The notes under the pieces: generated by a model
The model's input: the letters and a program-made list of their open reading frames with translations, nothing else
What the model was told of the DNA's origin: nothing
Databases searched by the model: none
Position numbers and translations under genes: made by a program
From: Saccharomycopsis crataegensis
Taxonomy: Eukaryota > Ascomycota > Saccharomycetes > Ascoideales > Saccharomycopsidaceae
Assembly: GCF_037102585.1 (NCBI RefSeq)
Contig: NW_027043829.1
Span: 1,860,001-1,924,000, forward strand
Direction of reading: 5' to 3'
DNA: 64,000 nucleotides
Shown: positions 29,319-41,000 of the stretch, one piece after another
How the letters are laid out: every line of letters starts with the position of its first letter
How positions within the stretch are numbered: the first letter of the stretch is position 1

Positions 29319-32300
29319 ATGCATATCAAGAGGATTGCGTTGCAGGGTTTCAAGACCTATAAGGAGGCAACAGTGATTGATCTTCTTTCTCCTAATACTA
29401 ATGTGGTTGTGGGAAGAAATGGCTCAGGGAAGTCGAATTTCTTTGCAGCGATCAGATTCGTCTTGTCTGACGCTTATACTCAAATGTCTAGAGAGGAGCG
29501 CCAGGGGCTCATTCATGAGGGCTCAGGAACTGTCATGTCAGCGTATGTGGAAATTGTGTTTGATAATACTGATCGCCGATTCCCAATTGAGAAGGACGAA
29601 ATTGTGATTAGAAGAACCATTGGGTTAAAGAAGGATGATTATTCCATTAATCATAGGTCAGCCCAAAGATCAGACATCATGAATTTACTTGAAAGCGCGG
29701 GGTTTTCCAGATCTAATCCGTATTATATTGTTCCTCAGGGCCGTATTACTGCCTTGACCAACGCAAAAGATTCTGAAAGATTGCAATTGTTAAAGGAGGT
29801 TGCTGGTGCCCAGGTGTTTGAGCAAAAATTGAAACAATCGTTGAAAGAAATGGAGGCATCCAACAAACAAAGAGAGAAAATAGATGAAATGCTTTCGTTC
29901 ATTGAAGAAAGATTAGATGATTTGAATTCTGAAAAAGAGGAATTGAAGAAATTTCAAGAATTTGAAAGAGAAAAGAAATTCCTTGAATATACGCTTTATG
30001 ATCGCGAGATGAAGGAAATCGATGAACAAATCGAGTCAATCGATTCTCAGCATACCAAGGATATCGATGATAATACTGATGAGGTGATTGAATTAGAAAA
30101 AAGAGAAGCACAAACTTTACAAATCGAGGAATTATTGAGTGAGTTGAAGTCGAGGTTGAGTGTTTTGAAAGTTGATAAAAATCAATGTGATTCTGATTTG
30201 AATGACTTATTAGTAGAGCTTGCGAAGCAAGAGGAAATCGTTGCAGAATTGAAAAATGAGGCTACAAGTATCCGCAAAGAGGTAAGTTCCGAAAATAACG
30301 AATTGAAACAACTTCAATCCGAAATCCAAGAAAATGAGTCCAAATTATCTGAAGAAGCTCCAGTTTTAAAGCTGCTTAAAGACACGGAAAAGCTTCTAAA
30401 GGATCAATTGAATGAATTAACTGGAAGGCAGAGAACCTTGTATTCCAAAGAAGGTAGAAAATCACAATTCAGGAGTCGACAGGATAGAGATAACTGGTTG
30501 GGAGAAAATATCAAACAGATGGAAAGCAGAATTAAGGAGAAGAAAACTGATTTAGACTCATCTAAATCGCAACATGAGCAATTAGCTCAACAAGTGAAGG
30601 AGGTTGATATAGAGATTTCCAAAATCCAAGATATCTTGACCGGGGAAGATTCTAAGAAAGAGACGACTGAAATATTCAAGAATGTAACTGATGCTAAAAA
30701 GCAATATTCAGATTTGATTGACGAAAGAAAGCAGTTATGGAGAAATGAGGCAAGACAAAGAGCCATAATTGATTCTGCTTTTGAGGAACTCCAGAAAGCC
30801 AATGGGTACGTCGCAGAAACAATGGATAGAACTCAAAGTACTGGTCTTGAATCTGTCAAACGTATTGCAGAAAGATTGGGATTAGTTGGTGTTTATGGTC
30901 CTTTGGGAGAGTTAATTGAAGTTAACCAAAAATACAAGACCGCTGCTGAAGTGATCGCTGGAAATTCGTTGTTTCATGTTGTTGTTGATAATGATAACAC
31001 TGCTTCCACAATTATGGAGGAATTAGTTAGAGAGAAATCTGGTAGAGTTACCTTTATGCCATTGAACAGACTTTCCCCAAAAAATCAGGTTTATCCAGCG
31101 CGTAAAGACTGTGTCCCATTGATTCAAAAAATGGCATTTGATGAAACCTACCAAGCGGCTGTTAATCAAGTTTATGGTAAAGCTGTTGTTACAATTTCAT
31201 TGGATGTTGGGTCTCAAATAGCTCGTGAATATAAGCTCACTGCAATCACTTTGGATGGCGATAGGGCTGACAAAAAGGGTGTGTTGACTGGTGGTTATAG
31301 AGATCATAAGAGATCTAGAATCGACTCTTTATCTATCCAGCGCAGAAGAAAGCACGAATATGATGAAGCCAAATCTGTTCTACATGAATTGAAGAGAAAA
31401 ATCGAGGCTATTGACCAAAAGATCACTGCCGCCAATTCTAGCGTTAGTAACGCTCAAAGAAAATACGATATTTTGATGCTTTCAAAAGAACCTCTCAGAG
31501 TTAAACTATTGAAACTTCAAAACGACAAATTAAATTACCAACAAGAAATCAGATCTATTATTTCCATTATAGAATCTGATGAACGGATCATTAGTCAGTA
31601 TGAGTTACAAAACCAAAGTTATAAAGATGAATTAGAGAGTGACTTCCAAAAGGGACTAACCAGTAATGAGATCAATGAATTACAAACCGTTAGTATGAAG
31701 ATTGTTAAGCTTGAGAAGGAATCTAGCGAGGCTGCCTTATTGTTGACCAAAAAGGAGTTGGAATTATCGTCAATTGAATCAGAATTGAAAGAGAAATTGT
31801 ATCCTAGACGTGATCAATTATCATCAAGAGTTGAAGTTTTCAAGGATGAAATCTCTGAAAGCAACCAAAGGCAAGCTCAAGACAAATTGAAAAATATTGA
31901 AACTGAAGTAGAAGAATTGACATCTAAGGGTGAGAAATTGAACAAGGAACTCGAAGAAATTTCTACTGATCTTGAATCCAAAAATAGAGCTTTAGATAAG
32001 ATTAACGATGATAAGAAAAAATTTAGCAAAAAATTATCTAGCTTCCAGAAAACAGCAGAAAAAAATATTTCCAAAAAATCGTTATTAGTGAACCGTCGTG
32101 AAGATGTTCTGAAGAAGATTAGAGAATTGGGTGTTTTACCGGAGGAAGCTTTTACCAAATTCATCGGGTTGGATGCTGAAAAGTTATTAAGAAATTTGAA
32201 TTCGGTCAATAAGAAGTTAACCAAATATGATCATATCAATAGAAAAGCCCTAGAGCAATATCTAAACTTTTCCAAACAGCATGATGAATTGGTTGAAAGA

Positions 32301-32960
32301 CGCAAAGAATCTGACAAATCCAAAGAGTCTATCGAAAACTTGATCCAAGTCTTGGAAAAACGGAAAAATAATGCCATCACTAGAACTTTCAAGAATTTGT
32401 CAGAAGGTTTCTCAGAGATATTTGAAAAATTGGTTCCTGCTGGTGTTGGTAAATTAATAATGCAAAATAAAGATGACACTGCAGACCAAGTCACGTTGAT
32501 GACGCAAAATAATAGGGACGAGGATGACGATGAAATTATGACCGATGCTTTTGATAATGATGACTCAAGTATTGATAATTATAGCGGAATTTCTATTCAA
32601 GTTTCTTTCAATTCAAAATCTGATGAGCAACAACGTATAGAGCAATTATCAGGAGGTCAAAAGTCTTTGTGTGCTATAGCTTTGATTTTGGCCATCCAAA
32701 AATGTGATCCTGCTCCCTTCTATTTATTTGATGAAATCGATGCCAATTTGGATACTCAGTATCGTACCGACGTTGCTGCTTTGATTCACAAATTGTCTGC
32801 AAATGCTCAATTTATTTGCACCACTTTCAGACCAGAACTTTTGAATATTGCTAATAAGTATTACGGTATTATGTATAACAAGAAGATATCGAAAGTTAGT
32901 GAGATAAACAAGGAAGAGGCAATGTCTTTCATTGAAGATCAGCAGCAACAAGCTTCTTAG
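29319..32960 (+). CDS. SMC3: Cohesin subunit Smc3
   Basis: Smc3 with Smc1 and Scc1 forms the cohesin ring that holds sister chromatids together and shapes chromatin loops. The 1,213-residue protein starts MHIKRIALQGFKTYKEAT and has Walker A GRNGSGKS at 32-39 and the GLKKDDY motif with K104/K105, the lysines acetylated by Eco1. Two long coiled coils (about 165-490 and 670-1020) surround the hinge (about 515-660, with LGLVGVYGPLGELI and LTGGYRDHKRSR). The C-terminal head has LSGGQKSL (about 1110) and Walker B LFDEIDANLD. Length matches the family. No truncation or missing catalytic residue is seen. Confidence 0.97.
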   Translation: MHIKRIALQGFKTYKEATVIDLLSPNTNVVVGRNGSGKSNFFAAIRFVLSDAYTQMSREERQGLIHEGSGTVMSAYVEIVFDNTDRRFPIEKDEIVIRRTIGLKKDDYSINHRSAQRSDIMNLLESAGFSRSNPYYIVPQGRITALTNAKDSERLQLLKEVAGAQVFEQKLKQSLKEMEASNKQREKIDEMLSFIEERLDDLNSEKEELKKFQEFEREKKFLEYTLYDREMKEIDEQIESIDSQHTKDIDDNTDEVIELEKREAQTLQIEELLSELKSRLSVLKVDKNQCDSDLNDLLVELAKQEEIVAELKNEATSIRKEVSSENNELKQLQSEIQENESKLSEEAPVLKLLKDTEKLLKDQLNELTGRQRTLYSKEGRKSQFRSRQDRDNWLGENIKQMESRIKEKKTDLDSSKSQHEQLAQQVKEVDIEISKIQDILTGEDSKKETTEIFKNVTDAKKQYSDLIDERKQLWRNEARQRAIIDSAFEELQKANGYVAETMDRTQSTGLESVKRIAERLGLVGVYGPLGELIEVNQKYKTAAEVIAGNSLFHVVVDNDNTASTIMEELVREKSGRVTFMPLNRLSPKNQVYPARKDCVPLIQKMAFDETYQAAVNQVYGKAVVTISLDVGSQIAREYKLTAITLDGDRADKKGVLTGGYRDHKRSRIDSLSIQRRRKHEYDEAKSVLHELKRKIEAIDQKITAANSSVSNAQRKYDILMLSKEPLRVKLLKLQNDKLNYQQEIRSIISIIESDERIISQYELQNQSYKDELESDFQKGLTSNEINELQTVSMKIVKLEKESSEAALLLTKKELELSSIESELKEKLYPRRDQLSSRVEVFKDEISESNQRQAQDKLKNIETEVEELTSKGEKLNKELEEISTDLESKNRALDKINDDKKKFSKKLSSFQKTAEKNISKKSLLVNRREDVLKKIRELGVLPEEAFTKFIGLDAEKLLRNLNSVNKKLTKYDHINRKALEQYLNFSKQHDELVERRKESDKSKESIENLIQVLEKRKNNAITRTFKNLSEGFSEIFEKLVPAGVGKLIMQNKDDTADQVTLMTQNNRDEDDDEIMTDAFDNDDSSIDNYSGISIQVSFNSKSDEQQRIEQLSGGQKSLCAIALILAIQKCDPAPFYLFDEIDANLDTQYRTDVAALIHKLSANAQFICTTFRPELLNIANKYYGIMYNKKISKVSEINKEEAMSFIEDQQQQAS

Positions 32961-33229
32961 ATTTCTATTTAATTAATTTGTTTTCTTATACAATTTTTTT
33001 TTTTTTTGCATTTTTACAATGGGTTTTATTTTTTTATGCTTTGCTATACATTCTTGACGGATTTTACACGACTATTTTTTTTACACCTTATCATGTAGAG
33101 CTACAATCATTAGCTTTTGGCGATTTTCAGCTATTTCAAAATGCTAATCCTTAAGACATTATGCAAAATATACATTCCATTCACATCAACTATCATTACA
33201 CAATAATAAACATACCAATCGTAGTAAAA

Positions 33230-33586
33230 TTAAAAGCCTCTACCGCCTCTTCTTCCTCCTCTTCCACTCATATTTCGACTACCACCTCTCGTTATCCCCG
33301 CTGGCGCTTTCTTTTTGGAGTTTTTCATCTTTGGAGTTTCGTCAATTAATAAAGTATCCAAGTTGAGTGAATCTGGTAGTATGATCAACCGTATGTTACT
33401 TCCTCTAACGTTTATGAAATCGAGTTCCTGAGGGTCGCGGTCTTTGATGGTCATTTTCACATTTTTAAGAGAGACGTTCATTGATGGTGACACATTAAGA
33501 ACAGAACCACTTATAATTGTACCATTTTTAAGCTCAATCTGTACCGATTCAAGCGAAAGCTTCATTAAAAATCTTGTTAACTTCAT
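33230..33586 (-). CDS. SMD1: Core spliceosomal protein Sm D1
   Basis: SmD1 is part of the seven-member Sm ring on U1, U2, U4 and U5 snRNAs. The 118-residue protein has Sm1 ([18 protein letters not shown]...[14 protein letters not shown]) and Sm2 ([18 protein letters not shown]) motifs. The C-terminal tail is short and Arg/Gly-rich ([11 protein letters not shown]), shorter than the long GR repeat of the human protein but similar in kind. The ATG is the first in frame and matches the MKL(V/T)RFLMKLS start of the family. Confidence 0.96.
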   Translation of the reverse strand: MKLTRFLMKLSLESVQIELKNGTIISGSVLNVSPSMNVSLKNVKMTIKDRDPQELDFINVRGSNIRLIILPDSLNLDTLLIDETPKMKNSKKKAPAGITRGGSRNMSGRGGRRGGRGF

Positions 33587-34094
33587 CTTGATATTTTTTG
33601 TGTGTAAATGTAATAATTTATATGGCGCAAAACCCTAGCAGTCTACTTTTCTTTTCTTTTTTTTTTTTTTTTTTTCAAGTCTAAATTGATCAGTGAGAAA
33701 TCTTGCGAATCACAGACACCGAATATTTTTGTAACAAAATTGGATTAAATCTTGGAGGCAAGCTTAATGGATTGAATTATTCTATATCTGTAATACTGTT
33801 TGGTTATAAATTTTTTAGAATAGAAAAAAAAAAAAAAAAAAATAAAAAAGAATATTGATAAACGCGCGCGCATACATTTAACAGGAAGCTCTTTCTTGAC
33901 GCCACCAAATTGTGTCAAAAAGACAATAATCATAAAACATGTATAATTATATACAAGAGCTTTTATATATTGAAATGTTCATACAATTCTATTAAAATAA
34001 TCATATAGGAAAATCACTCTACCATAAGGAATGTTAATTAAATCGGTGCTTTTCCAGGGTTTCAGATGGCATCTAAGAGGCATAGGCAGTTACT
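33587..34094 (-). promoter_or_regulatory. SMD1 promoter and COQ1 3' region with ACGCGCGCGC run
   Basis: 508 bp between minus-strand genes. It holds a T run (about 33658-33676), an A run (about 33824-33842) and an alternating ACGCGCGCGC at 33862-33871, 276 bp before the SMD1 start. The CG run stands out in this AT-rich DNA and contains MCB-like cores. Confidence 0.45.
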
Positions 34095-35558
34095 CTATTT
34101 TGTTCTTGTGGTGACGGTGTTAGTCAAGAATTCCAAAGCGGCTCTGGCATCTGATTCTGGTAAAGTCCTTAAGTTTTCTAAGGCTTTGTTTTTGTATTCC
34201 TCCGCTAACTCTTTGGTCTTCTGCAAACCGTTATATTTCTCGACATTTTTGACGGCATACTCAATGTCTCCCTTTTGGGAGAACTTTCTGGCAATCATTG
34301 GACCCAAGTCCGGGTTTTCTTTCCAAGCATATAAAACAGGACCAGTGGCGAGGCCTAGTTGCAAGTCAGCACCCGCTGGTTTCCCGAGCTCATCAGAAGT
34401 TCTTGTGAAATCCAAAATATCATCCACCAATTGGAAACAGATCCCCAAGTTTCTGCCAAATTGATAACAGTTTTCCAAAACATCTTCTTGAGCACCAGAT
34501 AAAACTGCAGATGAACGACTTGATTTAGAAATCAAGGCAGCGGTCTTCAAGTAAGTCTTGTGTAAGTAATACTGGAAGGCAGCGTCCCAATTTTGTTCGT
34601 GGGTAATATTTGTTGTATTTTCTGGCAAGGTTACAGAATATTCATGGCCCGGATTTGGAACTTTACCAGTTGGACGAGGTATTTCTTTGCCATTATCCAA
34701 TCTATCTGGGTTTCTATTCATGATGGTATTTTTCAATTGCATAAATTCCCCTTCTACCAAGTTCGCAATTGAAGTAGAGATCAACTCAATCACTTCTGGG
34801 TTTCTTAATCTCGCAATAGCTACCGATGCTCTGCCTAGAAGGAAATCGCCGGCGAGGACAGCCATCTTATTTGTGAAGGCAACGTTACCACTTGGTCTGC
34901 CTCTTCTAGTGTCCGAATGGTCAATAACATCATCATGCAATAACGAAGCAGTATGGATCATTTCCACAATTTCCGCCAATCTTCTTTGCTTAGGCAAAAT
35001 GTCAGCATTAATATCTTTTTCCACAGGTAAAGATTCGAAAGGAGATGACAATGGTGCCAATATTAAACTAGGGTTTATACCGTGTAAGATTTTGAGTGGA
35101 GTTAGCGAGTTATCAGGTGTTCCATTGGTGACGTTGTTGATACTACTTGTGACCCCAGAGTAGGCTGGTTGATCACAAGTGTCAAAATGATCTGGTTTCA
35201 ATCTATTTCTTTGTTCTTTTGGAATCGCTGCTAAGGCTTTGGACAATAAAAGCACAAGTAAAGGTCTAAGCTTTTTGCTATCCGATTCAAAATAGTAAGC
35301 AGCGGCTCTATTCAAGGTAGGGTTTCCCGAGCCAATAAGTGATGCGATATTTTTGGCTAACGAGCTCATTTCATGACTAACAATTGAAATTGGGTCATCA
35401 AGCTTCTTTTTTGGTTCAACTAATTTTTCACCCACCTCGATGGCAGCAGCGAAGCCAGGTGAAGATGAGCTATGACGGTACCCATTCAACGGCTTAAGAT
35501 TTTGAACAGACCTTAACTTAAGAGACAGCCTGACTGATTGTTGGAGTAATCTGTTCAT
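34095..35558 (-). CDS. COQ1: Polyprenyl diphosphate synthase, ubiquinone pathway (Coq1)
   Basis: Coq1 makes the long isoprenoid tail of ubiquinone from IPP and an allylic primer in the mitochondrial matrix. The 487-residue protein has a basic, acid-free N-terminus (MNRLLQQSVRLSLKLRSVQ) that fits a matrix presequence. The first aspartate-rich motif is LLHDDVIDHSDTRRGRP (about residue 203), with MKLK-type chain-length residues just before it. The second is FQLVDDILDF (about 378), followed by GKPAGADL. The insert between about 120 and 180 and the PTGKVPNPG segment make it longer than bacterial enzymes, as in yeast Coq1 (473 residues). Chain length (Q6 versus Q9) is not readable here. Confidence 0.94.
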   Translation of the reverse strand: MNRLLQQSVRLSLKLRSVQNLKPLNGYRHSSSSPGFAAAIEVGEKLVEPKKKLDDPISIVSHEMSSLAKNIASLIGSGNPTLNRAAAYYFESDSKKLRPLLVLLLSKALAAIPKEQRNRLKPDHFDTCDQPAYSGVTSSINNVTNGTPDNSLTPLKILHGINPSLILAPLSSPFESLPVEKDINADILPKQRRLAEIVEMIHTASLLHDDVIDHSDTRRGRPSGNVAFTNKMAVLAGDFLLGRASVAIARLRNPEVIELISTSIANLVEGEFMQLKNTIMNRNPDRLDNGKEIPRPTGKVPNPGHEYSVTLPENTTNITHEQNWDAAFQYYLHKTYLKTAALISKSSRSSAVLSGAQEDVLENCYQFGRNLGICFQLVDDILDFTRTSDELGKPAGADLQLGLATGPVLYAWKENPDLGPMIARKFSQKGDIEYAVKNVEKYNGLQKTKELAEEYKNKALENLRTLPESDARAALEFLTNTVTTRTK

Positions 35559-38058
35559 TTTTCTCTTTTCTTCTTCTTTCTCTTTTTACCTGTATTACCC
35601 CTGTCGCTCTTCGAAACTTGGGGTCTCTCAAGAAATTAAACAACTGAAAAAAATAAAAAAATAAAAAAAAAAAAAAAATTCTGCTTCTGTCAGCTGATTG
35701 GGCCCATAATAAATCAATCGGACATACAAGAAGACACAACCAATAAATGGTTTCCAACAAAAGAGAATCACATTCTGGAGACTAGCTTGTGGTCTTTTGG
35801 GATTGCTAAACTTTTTTTCCATCTTTTTTCTAGTCTAACTGCTTTTTGCGACGGAAAGCCACTCGCTCACCACGCATCATGGAAATCTCCGAAAATCTTG
35901 TACCACCAATATGGAATTTCGGAGTACAATAATGCTAAACTTAACCTTTTATAGTTACCCAAGATCATTACCCATAAAACAATAATAATTATAATGAATA
36001 AGATCATACTCTAGGAACAACATATTATCCTTTGCATTCCTGGAAACAGCATTTCAACGATTGGAGCTCATCCAAGACTCGACAAGTCATCTTGTCATTA
36101 GAATAGTAGGACAATTCCTTGTTTTATTCTTTTCAAATAGATTAATCCAGCTGATCTTTACATGTTCAAGTTACTACAAAATGCATGCCATAATTTGTGT
36201 AATGATTGAGCTGCCCATTGCTGGTTCTAGACGACAGAGCCAATGAAAATGGATCTTTCTTGTTATCCATTTAAATCAATAAATACATTTCAAGGTCATA
36301 TTCGTCGATGGTGATGTTAGACGCTTTTGCAGTTTATAAGTAACCATGATCCAATAGCCTGCTGCTTCTTCTTCTCTCGTCAGCATATATACACTTACCT
36401 CCTACACCATGAGCGCTTGGGCATAGATATGACAAACAAGGGTAACCCTTATTATTATTGACACATAAACATCGACTGAGCCTCTTCAGAATCCATACCC
36501 GGGGTTCTTGAGGGAATCCAGGAACTTTGTTTCAATTGCCCCAACTACCGCGCCTTAGTAATTTGTTAGTAATAAATTGTTGGGTGACGTCCAGGTAACT
36601 TTTCTCGTTTTGGGGCACTTGTTTTTTTAAGGTTTTGCAACTTGAAACTGGTTGTCCAAATAAATGTCACACGGGAATCCAGCGGAATCTCGCAAACAAA
36701 CTGTATTGATATAACTTTTTGTTAGTGCATGAGTCCCAACGATTTATGATTTGTCAAAGCACTCTAATCAAATAGGTTAAAGTAAATCTATTCCACTTGT
36801 AGGGTAAGATATATTTAATTAAATATATATATATTATTAACAATAATAATAATAATAAAGAGGTTGGCCAGTCACATGACTCGCATTGAAGTTGCTGATG
36901 AGAGGCTTGCATATTCTGACACAAAATAAGCCGTCGAGAACAAAACTTCCTTTTTTCTCACCACCATGCTGGTTATTATCTGATGTCCGGGTGTCCAATA
37001 ACATCCTTTCCCCCCCCCCTGTCAAAGGGTGCGTGACCGCCAATACTTGGCTATTCACATGTCAGGCAGGGAGGCGCTTTGGACCCCCAACAAAAAAAAA
37101 AAAAAAGCCGTTGTGAGACATTTGGAAGCCGTAGAGTACACCAGGGGTTTCTCGTATTTTTTTTTAGGGTCTGGATCAAACTGGAAAAATTGCCACTCTG
37201 CTTCTAGGTCTATTCCAATTCCATGCAATTCCTGTTGATCCGCTCGTATTTTGCACATATTCCATTTCAACACAGTCTCCAAGAAGCACTATATAGTTGG
37301 TACTTATCGTATCGACAAGAATCACAGGGGTCGATTGAAGATAACTGATTGGTAATTGGGAGTTGCAACAAAATTGATTGGAAGTATCAGAATATATCTG
37401 TTGCTGCGAAAGTTATCTTGCATATCTCCGATAACTCCATTTAAATTTTTTTTTTTTTGCTGCCTTGCCTCTTAACACTTACCGTTTCCGTCTGGAATAG
37501 CTCATCAAATTCGTACAATTCTTTCTAATTTCACTGTTCTCAGGCATTTGTCTGCAGTCTCGAGCACAATTGCTCTTGCCTTTGCATGTATCACTTGATT
37601 CAAGTAGAACATTGCGCTTGCATGCAGGAATATTTGTAATCCCCCTAAAAATAAAATTTGCTTACTGGTCTATGTAGTGTACAAACGCATCTTTGATGAA
37701 ATCTATTGCCTAGATTTCCCGCATTGTTACAAGCACAACTATCTGATACCCGAGAAAAGTAAAGAAAAGAAAAGAAAAGAAAAGAAAAGAAAAGAGAAAA
37801 AAAAAAATACTATTTATCATTCTACCCAAGTTTGGGATAATTGAAGTTCTTGATATATCGACACTGTTAACATTGTTGAAATATTCAACACAGCATAGGG
37901 AGTTGATGAAAAAATACGAAAAAAAAAACTGCACATCTCATCACATTTTTCAGAGTCAACATCGTATTAGTATTTCAAATTTCTTTCACTTTGCCACCTT
38001 GAGAAATTGTTTTGACCGTTATTATTCATCAATCAACTACACTACGTAGCTGCCAATA
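35559..38058 (+). promoter_or_regulatory. 2.5 kb upstream region of the three-exon zinc-cluster factor
   Basis: The COQ1 promoter occupies the left part. The rest precedes the regulator at 38059. It contains A/T runs (35646-35679, 37084-37105), an (ATA) repeat near 36838-36858 and an (AAAAG) microsatellite at 37761-37796. The only open frames are short and unconvincing, and no tRNA or snoRNA signature was found. Such long upstream regions are common for regulatory genes in Candida-type yeasts. Confidence 0.5.
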
Positions 38059-41000
38059 ATGAACCATCAAAACCCGTTCATATATAACCCCATATCTTCT
38101 CAACAACAACAAACCCCGTTTCAGCCTTTCCAGCAACAGGGTGCCGATACCTCCAAGATAAAAAGATCGAGAAAATCACACAAGAAATCTAGGTTAGGTA
38201 TGTTTATTGTTATTATCAAGGTCCGTTTTCTTTTATTGGGGCTTAGCTGGTAGTGATTTTAAGCATACTTCTCTCATATTATAATATCTCTCTCATACTA
38301 TAATATCTCTTTGGCATCAGAATCAGCTTTTCATCCAAATATGTTTTTATCCGAGATTTTGATCTCAATAGTTTGCTCGACAATACTATATTCACTACAA
38401 TCAGAAGTTGACATGAGGAATTGGGGCCTTTTACAATATTTTGATTGTATTTTTTTTTCTTTTTTTTTAATTATTTACTAACTCTAATTCTCAGGATGTC
38501 TTCAATGCAAAAAGAAGCGAAAGAAATGTGATGAGCAATTGCCAGTTTGTGGTAATTGCCAGTTGAGCTCACATGTATGTATATCTATACCTATTCTCGT
38601 CATTTCCATATTAAAAATTTATCAGTTACTAACGTTTTGAAAGGTTCGATGCAGTTATTTAGATTTGTCTGATGCTGAGAAGCAAAAAATTGCCGATTCT
38701 CATCAAAAAGTGGATGAGCAGGCATCATATCCAACTAATGGTAGCGACAACGGTTCTAATGCAAGTATTGATCAATTCAAATTCCAGCCCTCAAATTCAC
38801 ATCAATGTGAAATATCTGCGCTGCCTTCCGGTCTTCATTCGCATAATAATAGTTCTGTGTCAATATCATCACAGCTTTATTCAACTCCGACATTCCAGAA
38901 TTTAGACTCTTATATCAGCAACAATAACTCATTGTCGAACAGCTTCAATTCAAGTTATGATTTTGAGGAAAAAACTTCACAAAGAAACTCCTGTACCATT
39001 CAAAATAATCAATTGCTAAGCCCCTCTATGAAAGACACAGTTGAATTTCCCTCTTCATTTCAATTTCCACTTCCTTTGAATGAAAAAGCGATACCTAATA
39101 CTGGAAAGCCAACATTTAGTAACAGTTTTGATGACTTAAACTTATCTTTTCCATTAATCCCTTCCGAGGCAGCTATAAATTTCCCTGCTAATTTTAGTCA
39201 TGCGTCACTGAGCTATTTCGGTGATTATCAATCATCTAAACGTCAAAAACTCGATCAGAATAGCTTGGGGTCGACCAATGAACAAGGAATTAGACAAATT
39301 ATTAATGTTCCATCATTCGAAGTTACAGATAATACTGAAATTCTTAACCCCCTACCCAACTCTCACAGAGTCAATGAATCATTCAGATTGTACGATCATA
39401 AAAAGGTAAGCTGCTCCAACAAGGAATCTTTGGAAAAAGATTTTAGACCTTTGTTCGATCGTACGAAACACTTCACCAAGGTTAGACTATTGTTATTCTC
39501 ATTGTTGGAAAAAACATTTATCAATGCTCAAAAATCAAACTCAGTTTTCTTTGCCTTGATGGAGTTTTCCATGAAGTACATTTTTTGCAAAACAGTGTTA
39601 AAGCTGCGGAATTTGGTTATGCATCCTAATAACAAATTGTTTCATGATCAAGAATTGGATTTGTCATTTGAAAAACCAATTCTCAACAAGTTAATGATTC
39701 ATTATGCCAATTCAAAGTCTCATTATTGTCAAATAAATCAAATATCTCTTAAATCAATTCTTGAGACACATAGTCTTGAAGACATCACCAATGACCCAAA
39801 ACTTGCAAGTAAAGTCTTATTCAAAATTTCTTGTATGGATGATGTTTTGTCTTGGTATTCAAGAGCCAGCTGCTATGAAAAATATAATGATTTAGCGGAC
39901 ATTGCAAATCATTCTCGATACTTGAAGTGCCTGAATGACTTATTCCGGATTATAGAAAAATTCGCCCCTCATACTTCGAAATTCCCCAATGAATTGTATT
40001 ATGGCTTCCGAAGCTGTGTGACCATCACTTCTATAACTGAATCAATGAAGCTGCTATATATTCCAAGTTATAATACTAGTGCGTTTTTAGAATTTTACGA
40101 TGACTTGGTTCAATTTGGGGCATTTATTAGAAACCAGGGAGATTTGATGAAGGAAGAAATTAAAGCTGAAGTGGCAGATAACAGAGCAGATTATTACTTG
40201 TTGATAGACTTGATGAGTACTATTATTAATGACATTTTACCCATTCTCGAATCTAGCTCATCGTACGTGCTTCCAGCTAAATATTATTTTATCTTTGGTA
40301 AAAAGTGGTTTCAACTCTTGCCTGAACAAACTAATCTAATCGATTCAAACCGTCTGATGACATCTTACAGAAAGCTCTTTTTATTATACTTTTACACTGC
40401 TTCCCAATTCATCACCCATATTTTTGGCACAGGAAGATATTTTTTCATCATGAAGAGCTTGGAGATTGATTTCCTTGCAACAAACTGGTTTTCTTCTGAA
40501 GATTTTTCCGAGTTCACTAATCCTTCCATTAGTATTGATGAGCAGCACAAACGTTTCGGAGGAACGACAATTCAGAACAGTAAATTCATACATGATGTGT
40601 TGCAGCGCCATGCAGTGTACTGTCTCCGTGTTGTCTCATTCTTCCGTATAAGACGGATGTGTTGTTTGAGGTATTTGAATCTTGATCCAGCAGCAACATT
40701 AGAATTGAACCAATTAGGTGAAGCATCATTAAATAAAGAAATGGTTAATCGAGGAATTGAAGAGGTGCCAGTGTTACGTTTTAAGAGCACCATATTGAAA
40801 CCAGAACACTTTATCCATGAGCCGATGTTGAGTAACAAGGAGAAAAAACAAGAAAATATTGATATTAAGAGCTCTGATTCGAAAATGAAGTTAGGTCAAC
40901 CCGTTTTGAGATTTTTTAAACCAGATGATGAAAAGAATAATCTCTATGTCCAAGACTTTCCTAAACTTGATTCCTGGTACTCCGAGTTCGGTTTCAATGA

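Noticed and set aside
35559-38058. Possible hidden gene or ncRNA in the 2.5 kb upstream region
   Set aside because: No coherent frame, tRNA boxes or box C/D pairs were found by eye; a long regulatory region is the simpler reading.
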